Assembly: GCA_022969175.1 (NCBI GenBank)
Contig: JALJPB010000030.1
Location: forward strand, 1 to 46,383
DNA length: 46,383 bases
Reading direction: 5' to 3'
From: Colwellia sp.
GTDB lineage: Bacteria; Pseudomonadota; Gammaproteobacteria; Enterobacterales; Alteromonadaceae
Every line of letters begins with the position of its first letter. Within the stretch, counting starts at the first letter, position 1. Below are positions 19,773 through 29,030 of this stretch, piece after piece. Made by a program: the position numbers and the translations under genes. The notes beneath the pieces were generated by a model. That model ran no database searches. It was given only the letters and a program-made list of their open reading frames with translations, and was not told the DNA's origin.

Positions 19773-21092
19773 ATGTTTAAATATTATTTACAACTTGCAT
19801 GGAAAAGTTTAATTGGTACGCCAGTCGTTACTTTATTAATGTTACTAGCCATAGCATTGGGTATCGCTAGCTCTATCGGCACTTTATCTATTTATCATAT
19901 GATGTCGATGGATCCTATTCCTGAAAAATCTCAACAGTTATTTGCCTTGCAATTAAAAAGTTATGATGAGAATCAAACGAGCTGGGGAGGGTATGACGAT
20001 GGTTTTCCTGCTCAAATCACTTATCAAGATGCGGTTAACTTAAGGCGAAGCAATATCGCTAAAAGACAAACCGCTATGTTACGAATAACGTTTGCTATTC
20101 AGTTAGCAGACTCTGATATTGCACCAAAACTTGAACGGTCTCGTGTCGCGGACAGTGAGTTTTTCAGTATGTTCAATGCCGAGTTTGCGTATGGAGGAAC
20201 TTGGGATAAAAATATAGATGAACAAGGTCAAGAGGTGGTCGTTATCGGTGAAAGACTCAATAGAGAGTTATTTGGTGGCGGTGACAACGTCGGTAAACAA
20301 GTATTATTAAACCAAAAACCTTTTACCATAGTTGGTATTTTAAAGTATTGGCAACCAACACCGATGTTTTATGATGTAAATGGTGGTGGCTTTAATAAAA
20401 CCGAGCAGATATTCATTCCGTTTTCATTATTACCTATTCATGAATATCCTAGTTCAGGCAACAACAGTAGTTGGAAATACGAAGATATATTTACCTATCA
20501 AGACAAGTTGCAATCAGAAACTCATTGGATTCAATATTGGGTCGAGTTATCAGATAAAGCTGAAAAAGCAAATTATCAAGACTATTTAAAAGCCTATATT
20601 GAAGATCAAAAGCAAGCAGGGCGCTTTGCCCATAAGGATGCAGCAGCCGATTTAAAAAATGTCAGACAATGGCTTAGTTACAACGAGGTGGTCAGTAAAG
20701 ATAACTCTGTACTTGTTGGTTTAAGCTTTTTGCTACTTGTGGTGTGCTTAGTTAATACCATTGGTTTGTTATTAGCGAAGTTTTTACGTCGAGCGCCTGA
20801 AATTGGCGTAAGAAGAGCACTAGGAGCAAGCCAAAGCCAAGTTTTTATTCAACATTTAGTTGAGGTGGGTTTATTAGGTCTAATGGGCGGAACCATAGGC
20901 ATAGTATTAACTCAACTAGCATTGTGGCTATTAAGAACTAATTATAGTAATTATGAGCTTACCGCTAACATGGATATGGCCATGGTATTAACAGCGCCAA
21001 CCATTGCTATTTTGGCTACGGTACTTGCCGGTTTATATCCTGCTTGGAAAATTTGTCGTACACAACCCTCAATTTATTTGAAATGCCAATAA
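19773..21092 (+). CDS. FtsX-like ABC permease (MacB-type), first of two
   Basis: 439 residues. N-terminal helix (about 16-38), a large periplasmic MacB-like core domain (about 40-310), then three C-terminal helices with the FtsX motif EIGVRRALGAS just before the third-last segment. This four-helix layout with a periplasmic domain is that of MacB/LolC-E permeases. The frame is open upstream to 19617 inside the ATPase gene, but AAGGAGT six bases before the ATG fixes the start here. It probably pairs with the second permease as a heterodimer. Ends IYLKCQ. Confidence 0.92.
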   Translation: MFKYYLQLAWKSLIGTPVVTLLMLLAIALGIASSIGTLSIYHMMSMDPIPEKSQQLFALQLKSYDENQTSWGGYDDGFPAQITYQDAVNLRRSNIAKRQTAMLRITFAIQLADSDIAPKLERSRVADSEFFSMFNAEFAYGGTWDKNIDEQGQEVVVIGERLNRELFGGGDNVGKQVLLNQKPFTIVGILKYWQPTPMFYDVNGGGFNKTEQIFIPFSLLPIHEYPSSGNNSSWKYEDIFTYQDKLQSETHWIQYWVELSDKAEKANYQDYLKAYIEDQKQAGRFAHKDAAADLKNVRQWLSYNEVVSKDNSVLVGLSFLLLVVCLVNTIGLLLAKFLRRAPEIGVRRALGASQSQVFIQHLVEVGLLGLMGGTIGIVLTQLALWLLRTNYSNYELTANMDMAMVLTAPTIAILATVLAGLYPAWKICRTQPSIYLKCQ

Positions 21093-21103
21093 GGAGATTA
21101 CCT

Positions 21104-21250
21104 ATGTATCAATTAATAAATACTAATAATAGCTTATTTTTGACATTGGCCTTGTTAGCTATGCCCGTTCTTTTGATAAGCACTGCAATGTTAGTCGATT
21201 TTTTACCCAATAACTTAACTAAACATAAGGAATTATTATGTTTGAAATAA
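21104..21250 (+). CDS. 48-residue single-pass membrane protein inside the efflux operon
   Basis: A short gene placed between the two permeases. It has its own AAGGAG seven bases before the ATG and runs 13 bases into the second permease gene, so it is translationally coupled to it. The protein has a short polar N-terminus, one hydrophobic segment (about residues 10-33) and a basic, hydrophilic C-terminus. It has no similarity I recognise. Its placement suggests a small accessory subunit of the transporter; alternatively it is a leader that couples translation of the second permease. It is real as an open frame with a strong start; function unknown. Confidence 0.6.
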   Translation: MYQLINTNNSLFLTLALLAMPVLLISTAMLVDFLPNNLTKHKELLCLK

Positions 21251-22470
21251 TACCAATATTTAATGCCATGTTACGTCAAAAAAGCCATGCGATATTGTTA
21301 ATGTTACAAATAGCATTAACGCTAGCCATTGTTGCTAATGCCGCTTTTATTATCCAGAATCGGCTTGATTTAATGAATCGAGATAGTGGCATGGTAGAAA
21401 GTGAAATTTTTAAAATTGATGTCTTTAGTTTTGGTGATGATGCTAACAATGTAATACAAACCCAGCTTGATCAACAAGCACTTAGAGCAATCCCTGGTGT
21501 TATTGATGCAGTAAGAATTAACCAGATACCAATATCAGGAAGTTCTGACAATTCAACTTTTACAGATAGTGCTGACAGAGAAAATGCACTGCAAATGACA
21601 GCCGGTGTTTACCGTGGTGATAACCATACCTTAAATACTTTTGGTGCGAAGTTGATTGAGGGCCGAAACTTTAACGAAGATGAAATAATTGCCGGTGATT
21701 CGAAGCAGCCAATAGCCGTAGCAATTGTTAGTAAAGCCTTTGTTGAAACTATGTTTCCGCTTTCCAAAACTGATAAACAACAAGGAAAAAGTCAGCAAGG
21801 ATTAGGAAAAAATATATTTACCTCTAACGTTCCTATTAAGATTGTTGGCATTGTGGATAAAATGCAAGGCTCTAATGTTAATGCTAACTGGCTTGATAAA
21901 TCAATTATTATACCTAAGGTTCAAACGAACAATTTTGGCCGTTATCTTGTTAGAACAAACGTTAATGATCGACAAGCTATTATCAATAAGATTGAAAAGT
22001 TAATGTTAGACCTTTATCCACAGCGGGTGATTATGGAACCTGTCACTATGGATGAAGTAAGAAATAGATCTTATCAAAATGACAGGCTGATGAGCCAACT
22101 GTTATCGATTCTTATCGTTATTTTATTATTAGTCACCGCATTAGGCATTGTTGGTATGGCGATATTTAACGTTAACAGGCGTACTAGGCAAATAGGAACA
22201 AGAAGAGCCCTAGGGGCAAGTAAAGCAAATATTATCCGATATTTTATCATTGAAAATTGGATAATATCAACAGTGGGTATTGTCTTTGGTATTATGCTGA
22301 CGTTATTTTTAAACCAGTTTTTAATGCAGCAATTCTCTCTACCTAAGCTGGACTATAGCTATATTGTTAATACTGTTATAGGTATTTGGTTATTAGGGCT
22401 TTTCGCGGTATATTTACCAGCAAGAAAAGCGTCAAATATTTCACCTGCAATTGCTACTCGAAGCGTTTAG
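21238..22470 (+). CDS. FtsX-like ABC permease (MacB-type), second of two
   Basis: 410 residues with the same plan as the first permease: N-terminal helix (about 17-39), a periplasmic domain of roughly 240 residues, then three helices with the motif QIGTRRALGAS. The two permeases differ clearly in their periplasmic domains, suggesting a heterodimer that shares one ATPase. The start has AAGGAATT upstream and overlaps the small membrane protein gene by 13 bases. Substrate unknown; family members move peptides, lipoproteins, toxins or antimicrobials across or out of the envelope. Confidence 0.92.
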   Translation: MFEIIPIFNAMLRQKSHAILLMLQIALTLAIVANAAFIIQNRLDLMNRDSGMVESEIFKIDVFSFGDDANNVIQTQLDQQALRAIPGVIDAVRINQIPISGSSDNSTFTDSADRENALQMTAGVYRGDNHTLNTFGAKLIEGRNFNEDEIIAGDSKQPIAVAIVSKAFVETMFPLSKTDKQQGKSQQGLGKNIFTSNVPIKIVGIVDKMQGSNVNANWLDKSIIIPKVQTNNFGRYLVRTNVNDRQAIINKIEKLMLDLYPQRVIMEPVTMDEVRNRSYQNDRLMSQLLSILIVILLLVTALGIVGMAIFNVNRRTRQIGTRRALGASKANIIRYFIIENWIISTVGIVFGIMLTLFLNQFLMQQFSLPKLDYSYIVNTVIGIWLLGLFAVYLPARKASNISPAIATRSV

Positions 22471-22491
22471 GTTCTCAAAATAAAGGATAAA

Positions 22492-23832
22492 ATGGATAAA
22501 ATACTTATTGTCGATGATAACCCTGCTATCTGTAATGCGCTGTCGTTATTATTAGATTTGCATGGTTATCAAACGATTACTTGCCATCAACCAAGTGAAG
22601 CCTTGAATATTGTTAGTTATCAAAATATTGCACTGGTTATTCAAGACATGAATTTTAAACGGGATACTACCAGTGGCGATGAAGGAAATGAGCTCTTTTA
22701 TAAATTAAGATCATTACATGCTGATTTGCCTATTATTTTAATGACTGCTTGGACTCACTTAGAAATGGCGGTTTCTTTGGTTAAAGATGGTGCTGCTGAT
22801 TATTTATGTAAACCTTGGGATGATGCAAAGTTATTAGTGACCATTAATAACTTGTTAGAGCTCAGGGAGCTAAGATTACAAAACTCTCATTTACAAAAGC
22901 AACAAGCACAAAGGAATGAAATTGTCGCAGGGCTAGACTTATGTGGCTTAGTCTATGCTAGTACAGCAATGCAGCAGTTACTTGAAATGACCGAGCAGGT
23001 GGCAAAAAGTGATATCAGTGTATTAATTACCGGGCCTAATGGCGCAGGAAAAGAGAAGATAGCGCAGATTATTCAAGCAAATTCAACGCGTAAAAACCAA
23101 TCTTTTATTAAAGTAAACATTGGCGCAATGCCGATAGATCTCATGGAGGCCGAATTGTTTGGTGCTGAAGTAGGTGCTTTTACCGGCTCAATCAAAAAAC
23201 GAATAGGGCGTTTTGAGGCTGCTGATGGTGGTACTTTGTTTCTGGACGAAATTGGTGAATTACCGTTATCAGGTCAAGTCAAATTATTGCGGGTATTACA
23301 AACCGGAGAGTTTGAATCTTTAGGCAGCCATCAAACTAAAAAAGTTAATGTGAGAGTCATCAGTGCAACAAATGCCGATTTGGCTATGCTCATTAGCCAA
23401 GGTAAGTTCAGGGAAGACTTATATTATCGATTAAACGTCATTGAATTGAATTTACCGCCATTAAATAAGCGGGTCGATGATGTTGTACCGCTTGCTAGAC
23501 ACTTTTTAAAACAAAGTAACCCTCAGGAGCTTGAGCTATCAAAAGAGCTTGAAAACGCATTAATAACTCATCATTGGCCTGGTAATGTTAGAGAGCTTGA
23601 AAATGCTTGTCAGCGAGCCAGAGTATTAGGTGCAGGTAAATCATTAACCGCAGAGCACTTTGGTCTTCAAGTTTCATTAATTAAATTGAATGAAACTTAT
23701 GAGCCTAGTCAAGCAGAAATAGAGCAAGCGTTGCAAGCGTATAACGGTGTGATCAGTAAAGTTGCCAGACACTTAGGTCTGAGTCGTCAAGCACTGTATC
23801 GACGAATGACTAAGTATGGGCTTAAACAATAG
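22492..23832 (+). CDS. NtrC-family sigma-54-dependent response regulator
   Basis: 446 residues. Receiver domain with acidic pair D9-D10, phospho-acceptor D52, T85 and the KPW lysine. The AAA+ domain has Walker A GPNGAGKE (the more usual form is GESGTGKE), the sigma-54 contact loop GAFTGS at 228-233 (Ala of GAFTGA replaced by Ser), Walker B GGTLFLDEIGELP and the arginine-finger region. A Fis-type helix-turn-helix ends the protein (SKVARHLGLSRQALYRRM). It is probably the activator of the sigma-54 promoter at the head of its own operon, acting through the TGTCCG palindromes. AAAGGATAAA precedes the start; the kinase gene follows nine bases later. Confidence 0.95.
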   Translation: MDKILIVDDNPAICNALSLLLDLHGYQTITCHQPSEALNIVSYQNIALVIQDMNFKRDTTSGDEGNELFYKLRSLHADLPIILMTAWTHLEMAVSLVKDGAADYLCKPWDDAKLLVTINNLLELRELRLQNSHLQKQQAQRNEIVAGLDLCGLVYASTAMQQLLEMTEQVAKSDISVLITGPNGAGKEKIAQIIQANSTRKNQSFIKVNIGAMPIDLMEAELFGAEVGAFTGSIKKRIGRFEAADGGTLFLDEIGELPLSGQVKLLRVLQTGEFESLGSHQTKKVNVRVISATNADLAMLISQGKFREDLYYRLNVIELNLPPLNKRVDDVVPLARHFLKQSNPQELELSKELENALITHHWPGNVRELENACQRARVLGAGKSLTAEHFGLQVSLIKLNETYEPSQAEIEQALQAYNGVISKVARHLGLSRQALYRRMTKYGLKQ

Positions 23833-23841
23833 AGCAGAAAT

Positions 23842-25146
23842 ATGAAAACAAACAAGATTCATTTATCAATTAAAAGGCGCCTTTTGCTGCTTAGTTGTTT
23901 GAGTACGGTCATGCTTAATGGTGTGCTTTTATATTTTCCTTTTAGTTTATTAACGTTTCTAGTGAGTATTTTGATAACCATTGTTATTATTTCTTTTGGT
24001 TTTAGAGGTATAAATAAACGTTTTATGGCATTAGAAACCGGCTTATTAAACATTAAGGATAATGAGCTTTCTACCGTGTTACCGCTTCATGGTAATGATG
24101 AGATTACCCGTTTAGAGCGCACATATAACCAAGCGGTAGATAAATTAAGGCGTGAAAAGCAATCAATTTATCAGCGTGAACTCTTGCTTGATACTGTGAT
24201 TCAAAACTCGCCGTTGGCGATGTTATTGGTCTCTGATGATCAACATGTCATTTATAGTAACTTTGCTGCTCGTCAGCTGTTATCTAAGGGCTGTGATATT
24301 GAAGGGGCAAATTTTGATGAGCTGTTAAACCAACAAGACAAGTCGTTACAACAAGTAGTGGAAACTCAACGTGATGGTTTATTTAATTTATCAATGCCAA
24401 CCCCTGATGGTGAAGAAGAACTACAAACGTGGTTATTATCTCGTGGTAAATTTGAGTTAAATGGTATGTATCATCATTTATATCTTTTTAAACAGCTCAC
24501 TCGTGAATTGAACCGGCAAGAGGTTGCTGTTTGGAAAAAGGTAATTAGGGTTATCAGCCATGAGTTAAATAACTCTCTGGCGCCAATTTCTTCGATGACA
24601 CATTCTGGTCAATTACTGATTAAAGCGCTAAATAATAATAAGCTAGATCTTATCTTTAATACCATTGAAGAAAGAGTACAGCATTTGAGCCAATTTATTA
24701 AAGGTTATGCACGCTTTGCAAAATTACCTTTGCCACGACGTGAAAAAGTTAATTGGCAGATGTTTATGCAAACACTACTGCAGCAAGTCGAATTTGAATG
24801 GGATGAAAACTTACCGACTAATAACTCCTATTTAGATCTTGCTCAACTGCATCAAGTTTTGCTGAACCTTATCAAAAATGCCCATGAGTCTGGCTCAAAG
24901 CCCTGTGCTATTTCTGTTCGGTTACGCACGATAAATAATGGCTTACAATTGGATGTGTTAGACCGGGGCGAAGGAATGTCAGATGATGTACTTAAAAATG
25001 CACTACTGCCTTTTTACTCAACAAAAGCCACTGGCAGTGGTATTGGTTTGCCTTTGTGTCGAGAAATCATTGAAGCACACGATGGCTTTCTTAACTTAGT
25101 TAATCGTAAAGGAGGGGGCCTAAAGGTTGCTATATGGTTACCTTGA
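23842..25146 (+). CDS. Sensor histidine kinase (NtrY/NtrB-like), partner of the sigma-54 regulator
   Basis: 434 residues. Two adjacent transmembrane helices (about 14-30 and 33-52) form a hairpin with almost no periplasmic loop. A HAMP-like linker, a PAS domain (about 110-210), a dimerisation/phosphoacceptor domain with H240 in ISHELNNSLAPIS and an ATPase domain follow, with N box NLIKNAHESG, G1 DRGEGM, F box PFYSTK and G2 GSGIGLPL. Sensing is therefore likely inside the membrane or cytoplasm, or through contact with the transporter. Last gene of the operon; a strong hairpin follows about 40 bases later. Confidence 0.94.
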   Translation: MKTNKIHLSIKRRLLLLSCLSTVMLNGVLLYFPFSLLTFLVSILITIVIISFGFRGINKRFMALETGLLNIKDNELSTVLPLHGNDEITRLERTYNQAVDKLRREKQSIYQRELLLDTVIQNSPLAMLLVSDDQHVIYSNFAARQLLSKGCDIEGANFDELLNQQDKSLQQVVETQRDGLFNLSMPTPDGEEELQTWLLSRGKFELNGMYHHLYLFKQLTRELNRQEVAVWKKVIRVISHELNNSLAPISSMTHSGQLLIKALNNNKLDLIFNTIEERVQHLSQFIKGYARFAKLPLPRREKVNWQMFMQTLLQQVEFEWDENLPTNNSYLDLAQLHQVLLNLIKNAHESGSKPCAISVRLRTINNGLQLDVLDRGEGMSDDVLKNALLPFYSTKATGSGIGLPLCREIIEAHDGFLNLVNRKGGGLKVAIWLP

Positions 25147-25183
25147 TACAACTTTGATGTCGATAATTACTTTATTGTAATAA

Positions 25184-25213
25184 TAAACGCCGATAATGTT
25201 ATATCGGCGTTTA
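25184..25213. terminator. Bidirectional intrinsic terminator
   Basis: A perfect 12-bp stem TAAACGCCGATA / TATCGGCGTTTA has a six-base loop. It is flanked by A/T-rich sequence on both sides and sits between the convergent kinase and choice-of-anchor-B genes, serving both. Confidence 0.85.
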
Positions 25214-25223
25214 TACGTCACTC

Positions 25224-27977
25224 TTACTTTGGTGAGTTTCTATTAATAATACCCTTGGTAGACGATAACAAAATAAATAAGACTATTGCTAAGTAACCAA
25301 AAGCGCCGCCACTACTGGAAGGCTTAACGGGAGCCACTACCGATACAGTAATACTTTGAGTTGTCGAAGCACCTCTAAAGTCAGTTGCAGTAAATTCAAA
25401 GGTTAAGCTAGTTGAAACTGAGGGAGCAACAAACGTTGCATTTAGTCCGTCAGCTGATGATAAGTTGAGGTTAGTACCAGCAGTTTGTAACCATTGATAA
25501 GTCATTGCGTCATTTTCTGCATCAACAACACTTGCAGTAAGGCTAACCGATTGATTTGAATTAACTTCGAAATTTTCAGATAAGGTAATTACTGGTGCTT
25601 GGTTATTCTCATCATCGGCGATAGTTATCGTTATTTGGTTATTTGTGCCTAACTGACTGCCATCTATACTGGATAAGGTTACTAAAAATGTTTCATCAGT
25701 TTCAGACTCATTGTCATTAATTAAGTTTAAGGTGATAGATTTATTATCGCTATCGTTTGACTGCCAAGTTAATTGACCAGAGTTTGCTTCAACATCGCTG
25801 TTAATATTCGCTGTTTGTGAAATCACTTGATAATTGAATGAGGTAGTTTTACTTGGCGCTTTAGAAATCGCAACCTCAAGTATTAAAGACGGTTGATTTT
25901 CGGCTACTGTTAATTGTGATAAAACAAAACTTGCTGAGCCGCTATCTACTCTTCCCGCTATCTTAACGGTTAAGTAACTGCTAGTAGACAAGGTTGCTGA
26001 ATTTGTTGGGTCGTACAAACGTATATAAAAACTTTCTGAAAATTCAGCATCATTTTCTTGATCACTAATATCTATAGCAATGTTTTTTTCTGTAACATCA
26101 CCAATTGCCCATTCAAGAATACCTTGAGTCGCCACATAATCTAAGCCTTCTTTAGCGCTACCTGCAATAACCTGATAGTTGATGCTGGTACTTAAAGGGT
26201 TATCACCACTTTCTGTTCGTTGAACAGGAATATTAATGGTTTGCCCTTGCTCAGTGCTAAATTCGCTATTGGCAAAACCTAAGCGACCTTGAGGTGAAGT
26301 TTTTGTATTATCTTTAATAATATAAAGGCCACTATTGATATCACTGACTAAAATATTACCTGAAGGCAGGTAAGGATATACTCCCCAAGCACCGTTAAAC
26401 CCTGGGTTATCACTGGGGGTGTAAGTATCAAAGAAGCCGACTTGTTCAGGGTTTGCTGGGTCGCTGATATCTAATACCGTTAAACCACGTTCATAGTTAG
26501 ACATGTAATAACGATTTCCACGGACAAAGCCATTATGATCAATCGCTTTAGTTGGCCCGGTCCATTGGCCAACCTGAACGGGATTTGATAAATCATCAAT
26601 GGAAAATATTCTAACCGTTGAGTTCAGTCCTGAGTTTTTTTCATCAAACTCATCATGTAATAATATAAATTTATTATCTTCAGTGCCCCAACCTGAATGA
26701 ATATATTGGCTAGATTGTGGTACATCAGAATAAGTTGTTGTGCTTAAATATTTGGTCGCATTAGGATTAGTGATATCCCATAGTTTCATTTCTTTTTCAT
26801 TAAAATCGATGAAGATGGTACAACCGGTTAGGTTATTTGGGCAGCGTTCATCTTTTATTACTAATGAGGCACCATCGTGAGTATAGCCACTACCGGCAAA
26901 GTCACTATCTAATGGGGTAAGTGTGCTTGGGTCTGACAGAGAATAACTATGAAAAGCGCCACCATATTTATTGGTGCCAATCAGTTGCAGTGTTGCTTCA
27001 AGATTAGGTAGAGCCATATTTAGCGTATGGTCAACATTAGAAATATAGACATTATGAGCTTCTGCAACAGAAGTGTTTTTTGCTTCTAAGCTAACTGAAT
27101 GGGGTAAGTTATTTAAGTTGATAATGGTGACATCATCTGCGGCATTATCAATGGTGGCATAGGCGTAGGCTTTATATTTATTTTCAGAGGTATCAAAATA
27201 TTGATATACCTTGATATCCCGCCAGCTTGAACTTCCTCCTGCAATTGTACCAACCTCTACAGGATTGTCTGGCTCAGTTACATTTACTACAGCCACGCCG
27301 TTCCTCAAACCTATAAGTGCGTATTCTGAACCATCATTTAAGTCGACATGGCCCCAGATATCATTGGCTGTACTTGGTGTTGATGAAAAATCTCCAAGAG
27401 GCATGTGGGCAAGTAAATCCATATTAAGGCAATTAAAATCTCCTGCCATGTTATCGATACAGTCTACATTTGTTTGTTTTTTGGATAATTTTGCAAAGCT
27501 TGATAATTTTGATCTTAACTGTATGTTCGAATTATTTTGTGCAGTATCATTTGTTTCTTGTTCAAAACTCGAAATACCATCGGCTATAATATTAAAACCT
27601 TGCTTTCGCAATGCTTCAGCAAGATCAGATGGAATGTTTTTTAACTTTGTAATATTAGAGTTTGGACTTTGTGATTGATAATGGTCGAATCGATTATAAC
27701 CACCAAAGACTGGTACTAAAGCACTTTGTAAATAAAACAGTTCGTTTACTGAATCAATATTGTAAGCGCCAGCTGCAACGAGGATTTTATCCCCTTTGTT
27801 CGCTTGCATTACTGCATATTCAATTGATGCACAGGGCCTAAGTACATTATCGCATTGACCTTCATCCCGGCCATCTTGTGCAACAAATCTTGCTTTATCA
27901 TGCTCTGAATGGGCAATAACTTGATTTGTTAGAACTAAACTTCCTGTTAATACTAATGCTTGTACTATTTTATTCAT
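25224..27977 (-). CDS. Choice-of-anchor-B family surface protein with Calx-beta repeats and GlyGly-CTERM tail
   Basis: 917 residues. Signal peptide (1-22, cleavage near VIA-HS). A short region (about 30-130) is reminiscent of right-handed beta-helix starts (CDNVLRPCASIEYAV). A repeat-containing region (about 190-560), with GLRNGVAVVNVTEPDNPVEVG and similar LDISDPANPEQVG blocks, defines the choice-of-anchor-B family. Two Calx-beta-like domains (about 570-690 and 700-800) and an Ig/PKD-like domain (about 800-885) follow. The C-terminus has SSGGAFGYLAIVLF and a basic end: the GlyGly-CTERM sorting signal, which is processed by rhombosortase and usually goes with type II secretion. Divergent from the MbnP/MbnH-like pair, suggesting a shared role. 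Function otherwise unknown. Confidence 0.88.
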   Translation of the reverse strand: MNKIVQALVLTGSLVLTNQVIAHSEHDKARFVAQDGRDEGQCDNVLRPCASIEYAVMQANKGDKILVAAGAYNIDSVNELFYLQSALVPVFGGYNRFDHYQSQSPNSNITKLKNIPSDLAEALRKQGFNIIADGISSFEQETNDTAQNNSNIQLRSKLSSFAKLSKKQTNVDCIDNMAGDFNCLNMDLLAHMPLGDFSSTPSTANDIWGHVDLNDGSEYALIGLRNGVAVVNVTEPDNPVEVGTIAGGSSSWRDIKVYQYFDTSENKYKAYAYATIDNAADDVTIINLNNLPHSVSLEAKNTSVAEAHNVYISNVDHTLNMALPNLEATLQLIGTNKYGGAFHSYSLSDPSTLTPLDSDFAGSGYTHDGASLVIKDERCPNNLTGCTIFIDFNEKEMKLWDITNPNATKYLSTTTYSDVPQSSQYIHSGWGTEDNKFILLHDEFDEKNSGLNSTVRIFSIDDLSNPVQVGQWTGPTKAIDHNGFVRGNRYYMSNYERGLTVLDISDPANPEQVGFFDTYTPSDNPGFNGAWGVYPYLPSGNILVSDINSGLYIIKDNTKTSPQGRLGFANSEFSTEQGQTINIPVQRTESGDNPLSTSINYQVIAGSAKEGLDYVATQGILEWAIGDVTEKNIAIDISDQENDAEFSESFYIRLYDPTNSATLSTSSYLTVKIAGRVDSGSASFVLSQLTVAENQPSLILEVAISKAPSKTTSFNYQVISQTANINSDVEANSGQLTWQSNDSDNKSITLNLINDNESETDETFLVTLSSIDGSQLGTNNQITITIADDENNQAPVITLSENFEVNSNQSVSLTASVVDAENDAMTYQWLQTAGTNLNLSSADGLNATFVAPSVSTSLTFEFTATDFRGASTTQSITVSVVAPVKPSSSGGAFGYLAIVLFILLSSTKGIINRNSPK

Positions 27978-28111
27978 CCAGATATGCTCTAATTTGTTTT
28001 AATTACATTTTATTAACATAACAAAAAATCAACACTTTTGAAATAATTACCTTATTGTTGTGTTTTTGAATCTGTACATACTACTTAACACTAAATATAA
28101 ACGAATAAATA

Positions 28112-29023
28112 ATGAATATTCAATCTAACATTTTTTCTGGTCTTGTTTCTTGCATTGCTTTTGTTATTGCAATTAACCTTAGCGGTTGTGGCAGCGATAA
28201 AGCTGCGGATACCTTAACTTCCAGCTTTACTAATACTTTAACCTTTATCCCTAAGTACGAAAACAAGCCGTTGCAATGTTTTTCACCTTTTAGTCATCAA
28301 GCTAAAATTTGGCAATATTCACAGTTGCAGTTTTTTGTCAGCGAAGTTGAAGTTAAAGATCAGGAAGGTCAATGGCAAACTTGGCAATTTACTAAAAACA
28401 AATACCAAAGTAGTGAGGTCGCCTTATTAGGGGAATATTGCCAGAATGATAAAATAAAAAAACAATCATCACATCAATCAAGGCGAGGGAATTGGCAATT
28501 ATCATTTGAACAAGCCATTGAGCCATCAGCGATTAGCCAGTTACGTTTTACTTTAGGGGTACCATTTTCATTAAATCATCAAAATCCATTATTACAACCC
28601 AGCCCACTCAATGTCCCTAATATGTTTTGGGTTTGGCACAGTGGACATAAGTTTTTCCGCTTAGATATGGAGGAAATTAATGAACTTGATCGAAAAGACA
28701 ATTGGCAGTTTCATTTGGGGTCAACAGGTTGCAAAGCACCAAGCCCTTTGCGTGCACCAAAAAATCCATGTATCAATGGCAATCAAGCAAAGATCACCAT
28801 TGATATAAAAACAAAGACTCAAGGAAGCGGTTTTCAGAGCATAGATGTAGATTTAACGAGCTTGTTTGCTGGATTTATAATGACTAAACAAAATAGTTGT
28901 CAATCTGAACCTGAAAATGAAAGTTGTTTGCCGCTTTTTAAGGTTATCGGTTTACCTGAGCCTAAAGTCCAACTTCAATCACTTTTCACTGTTAGTCATT
29001 TCATAAAGCCTGTAAGCGAGTAA
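28112..29023 (+). CDS. MbnP-like lipoprotein (metallo-mystery pair four-Cys protein)
   Basis: 303 residues. N-terminal signal with lipobox LSGC (C26), so probably a lipoprotein. Four cysteines (C56, C110, C207, C220) and the block PNMFWVWHSGHKFFRLD (169-185) match the MbnP/four-Cys family. In the characterised methanotroph pair, the partner MbnH oxidises a Trp of MbnP to kynurenine, creating a copper-binding site. Trp173 and Trp175 lie in the conserved block, but which Trp would be modified here is not decidable by eye. Two further cysteines (C263, C272) form a possible extra disulphide. The MbnH-like gene follows by seven bases. No methanobactin biosynthesis genes are present. Confidence 0.85.
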   Translation: MNIQSNIFSGLVSCIAFVIAINLSGCGSDKAADTLTSSFTNTLTFIPKYENKPLQCFSPFSHQAKIWQYSQLQFFVSEVEVKDQEGQWQTWQFTKNKYQSSEVALLGEYCQNDKIKKQSSHQSRRGNWQLSFEQAIEPSAISQLRFTLGVPFSLNHQNPLLQPSPLNVPNMFWVWHSGHKFFRLDMEEINELDRKDNWQFHLGSTGCKAPSPLRAPKNPCINGNQAKITIDIKTKTQGSGFQSIDVDLTSLFAGFIMTKQNSCQSEPENESCLPLFKVIGLPEPKVQLQSLFTVSHFIKPVSE

Positions 29024-29030
29024 ATAATTA

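Noticed and set aside
27211..27678. 155-codon plus-strand frame opposite the choice-of-anchor-B gene
   Set aside because: Lies wholly inside a well-supported gene on the other strand; no recognisable domain or ribosome site.
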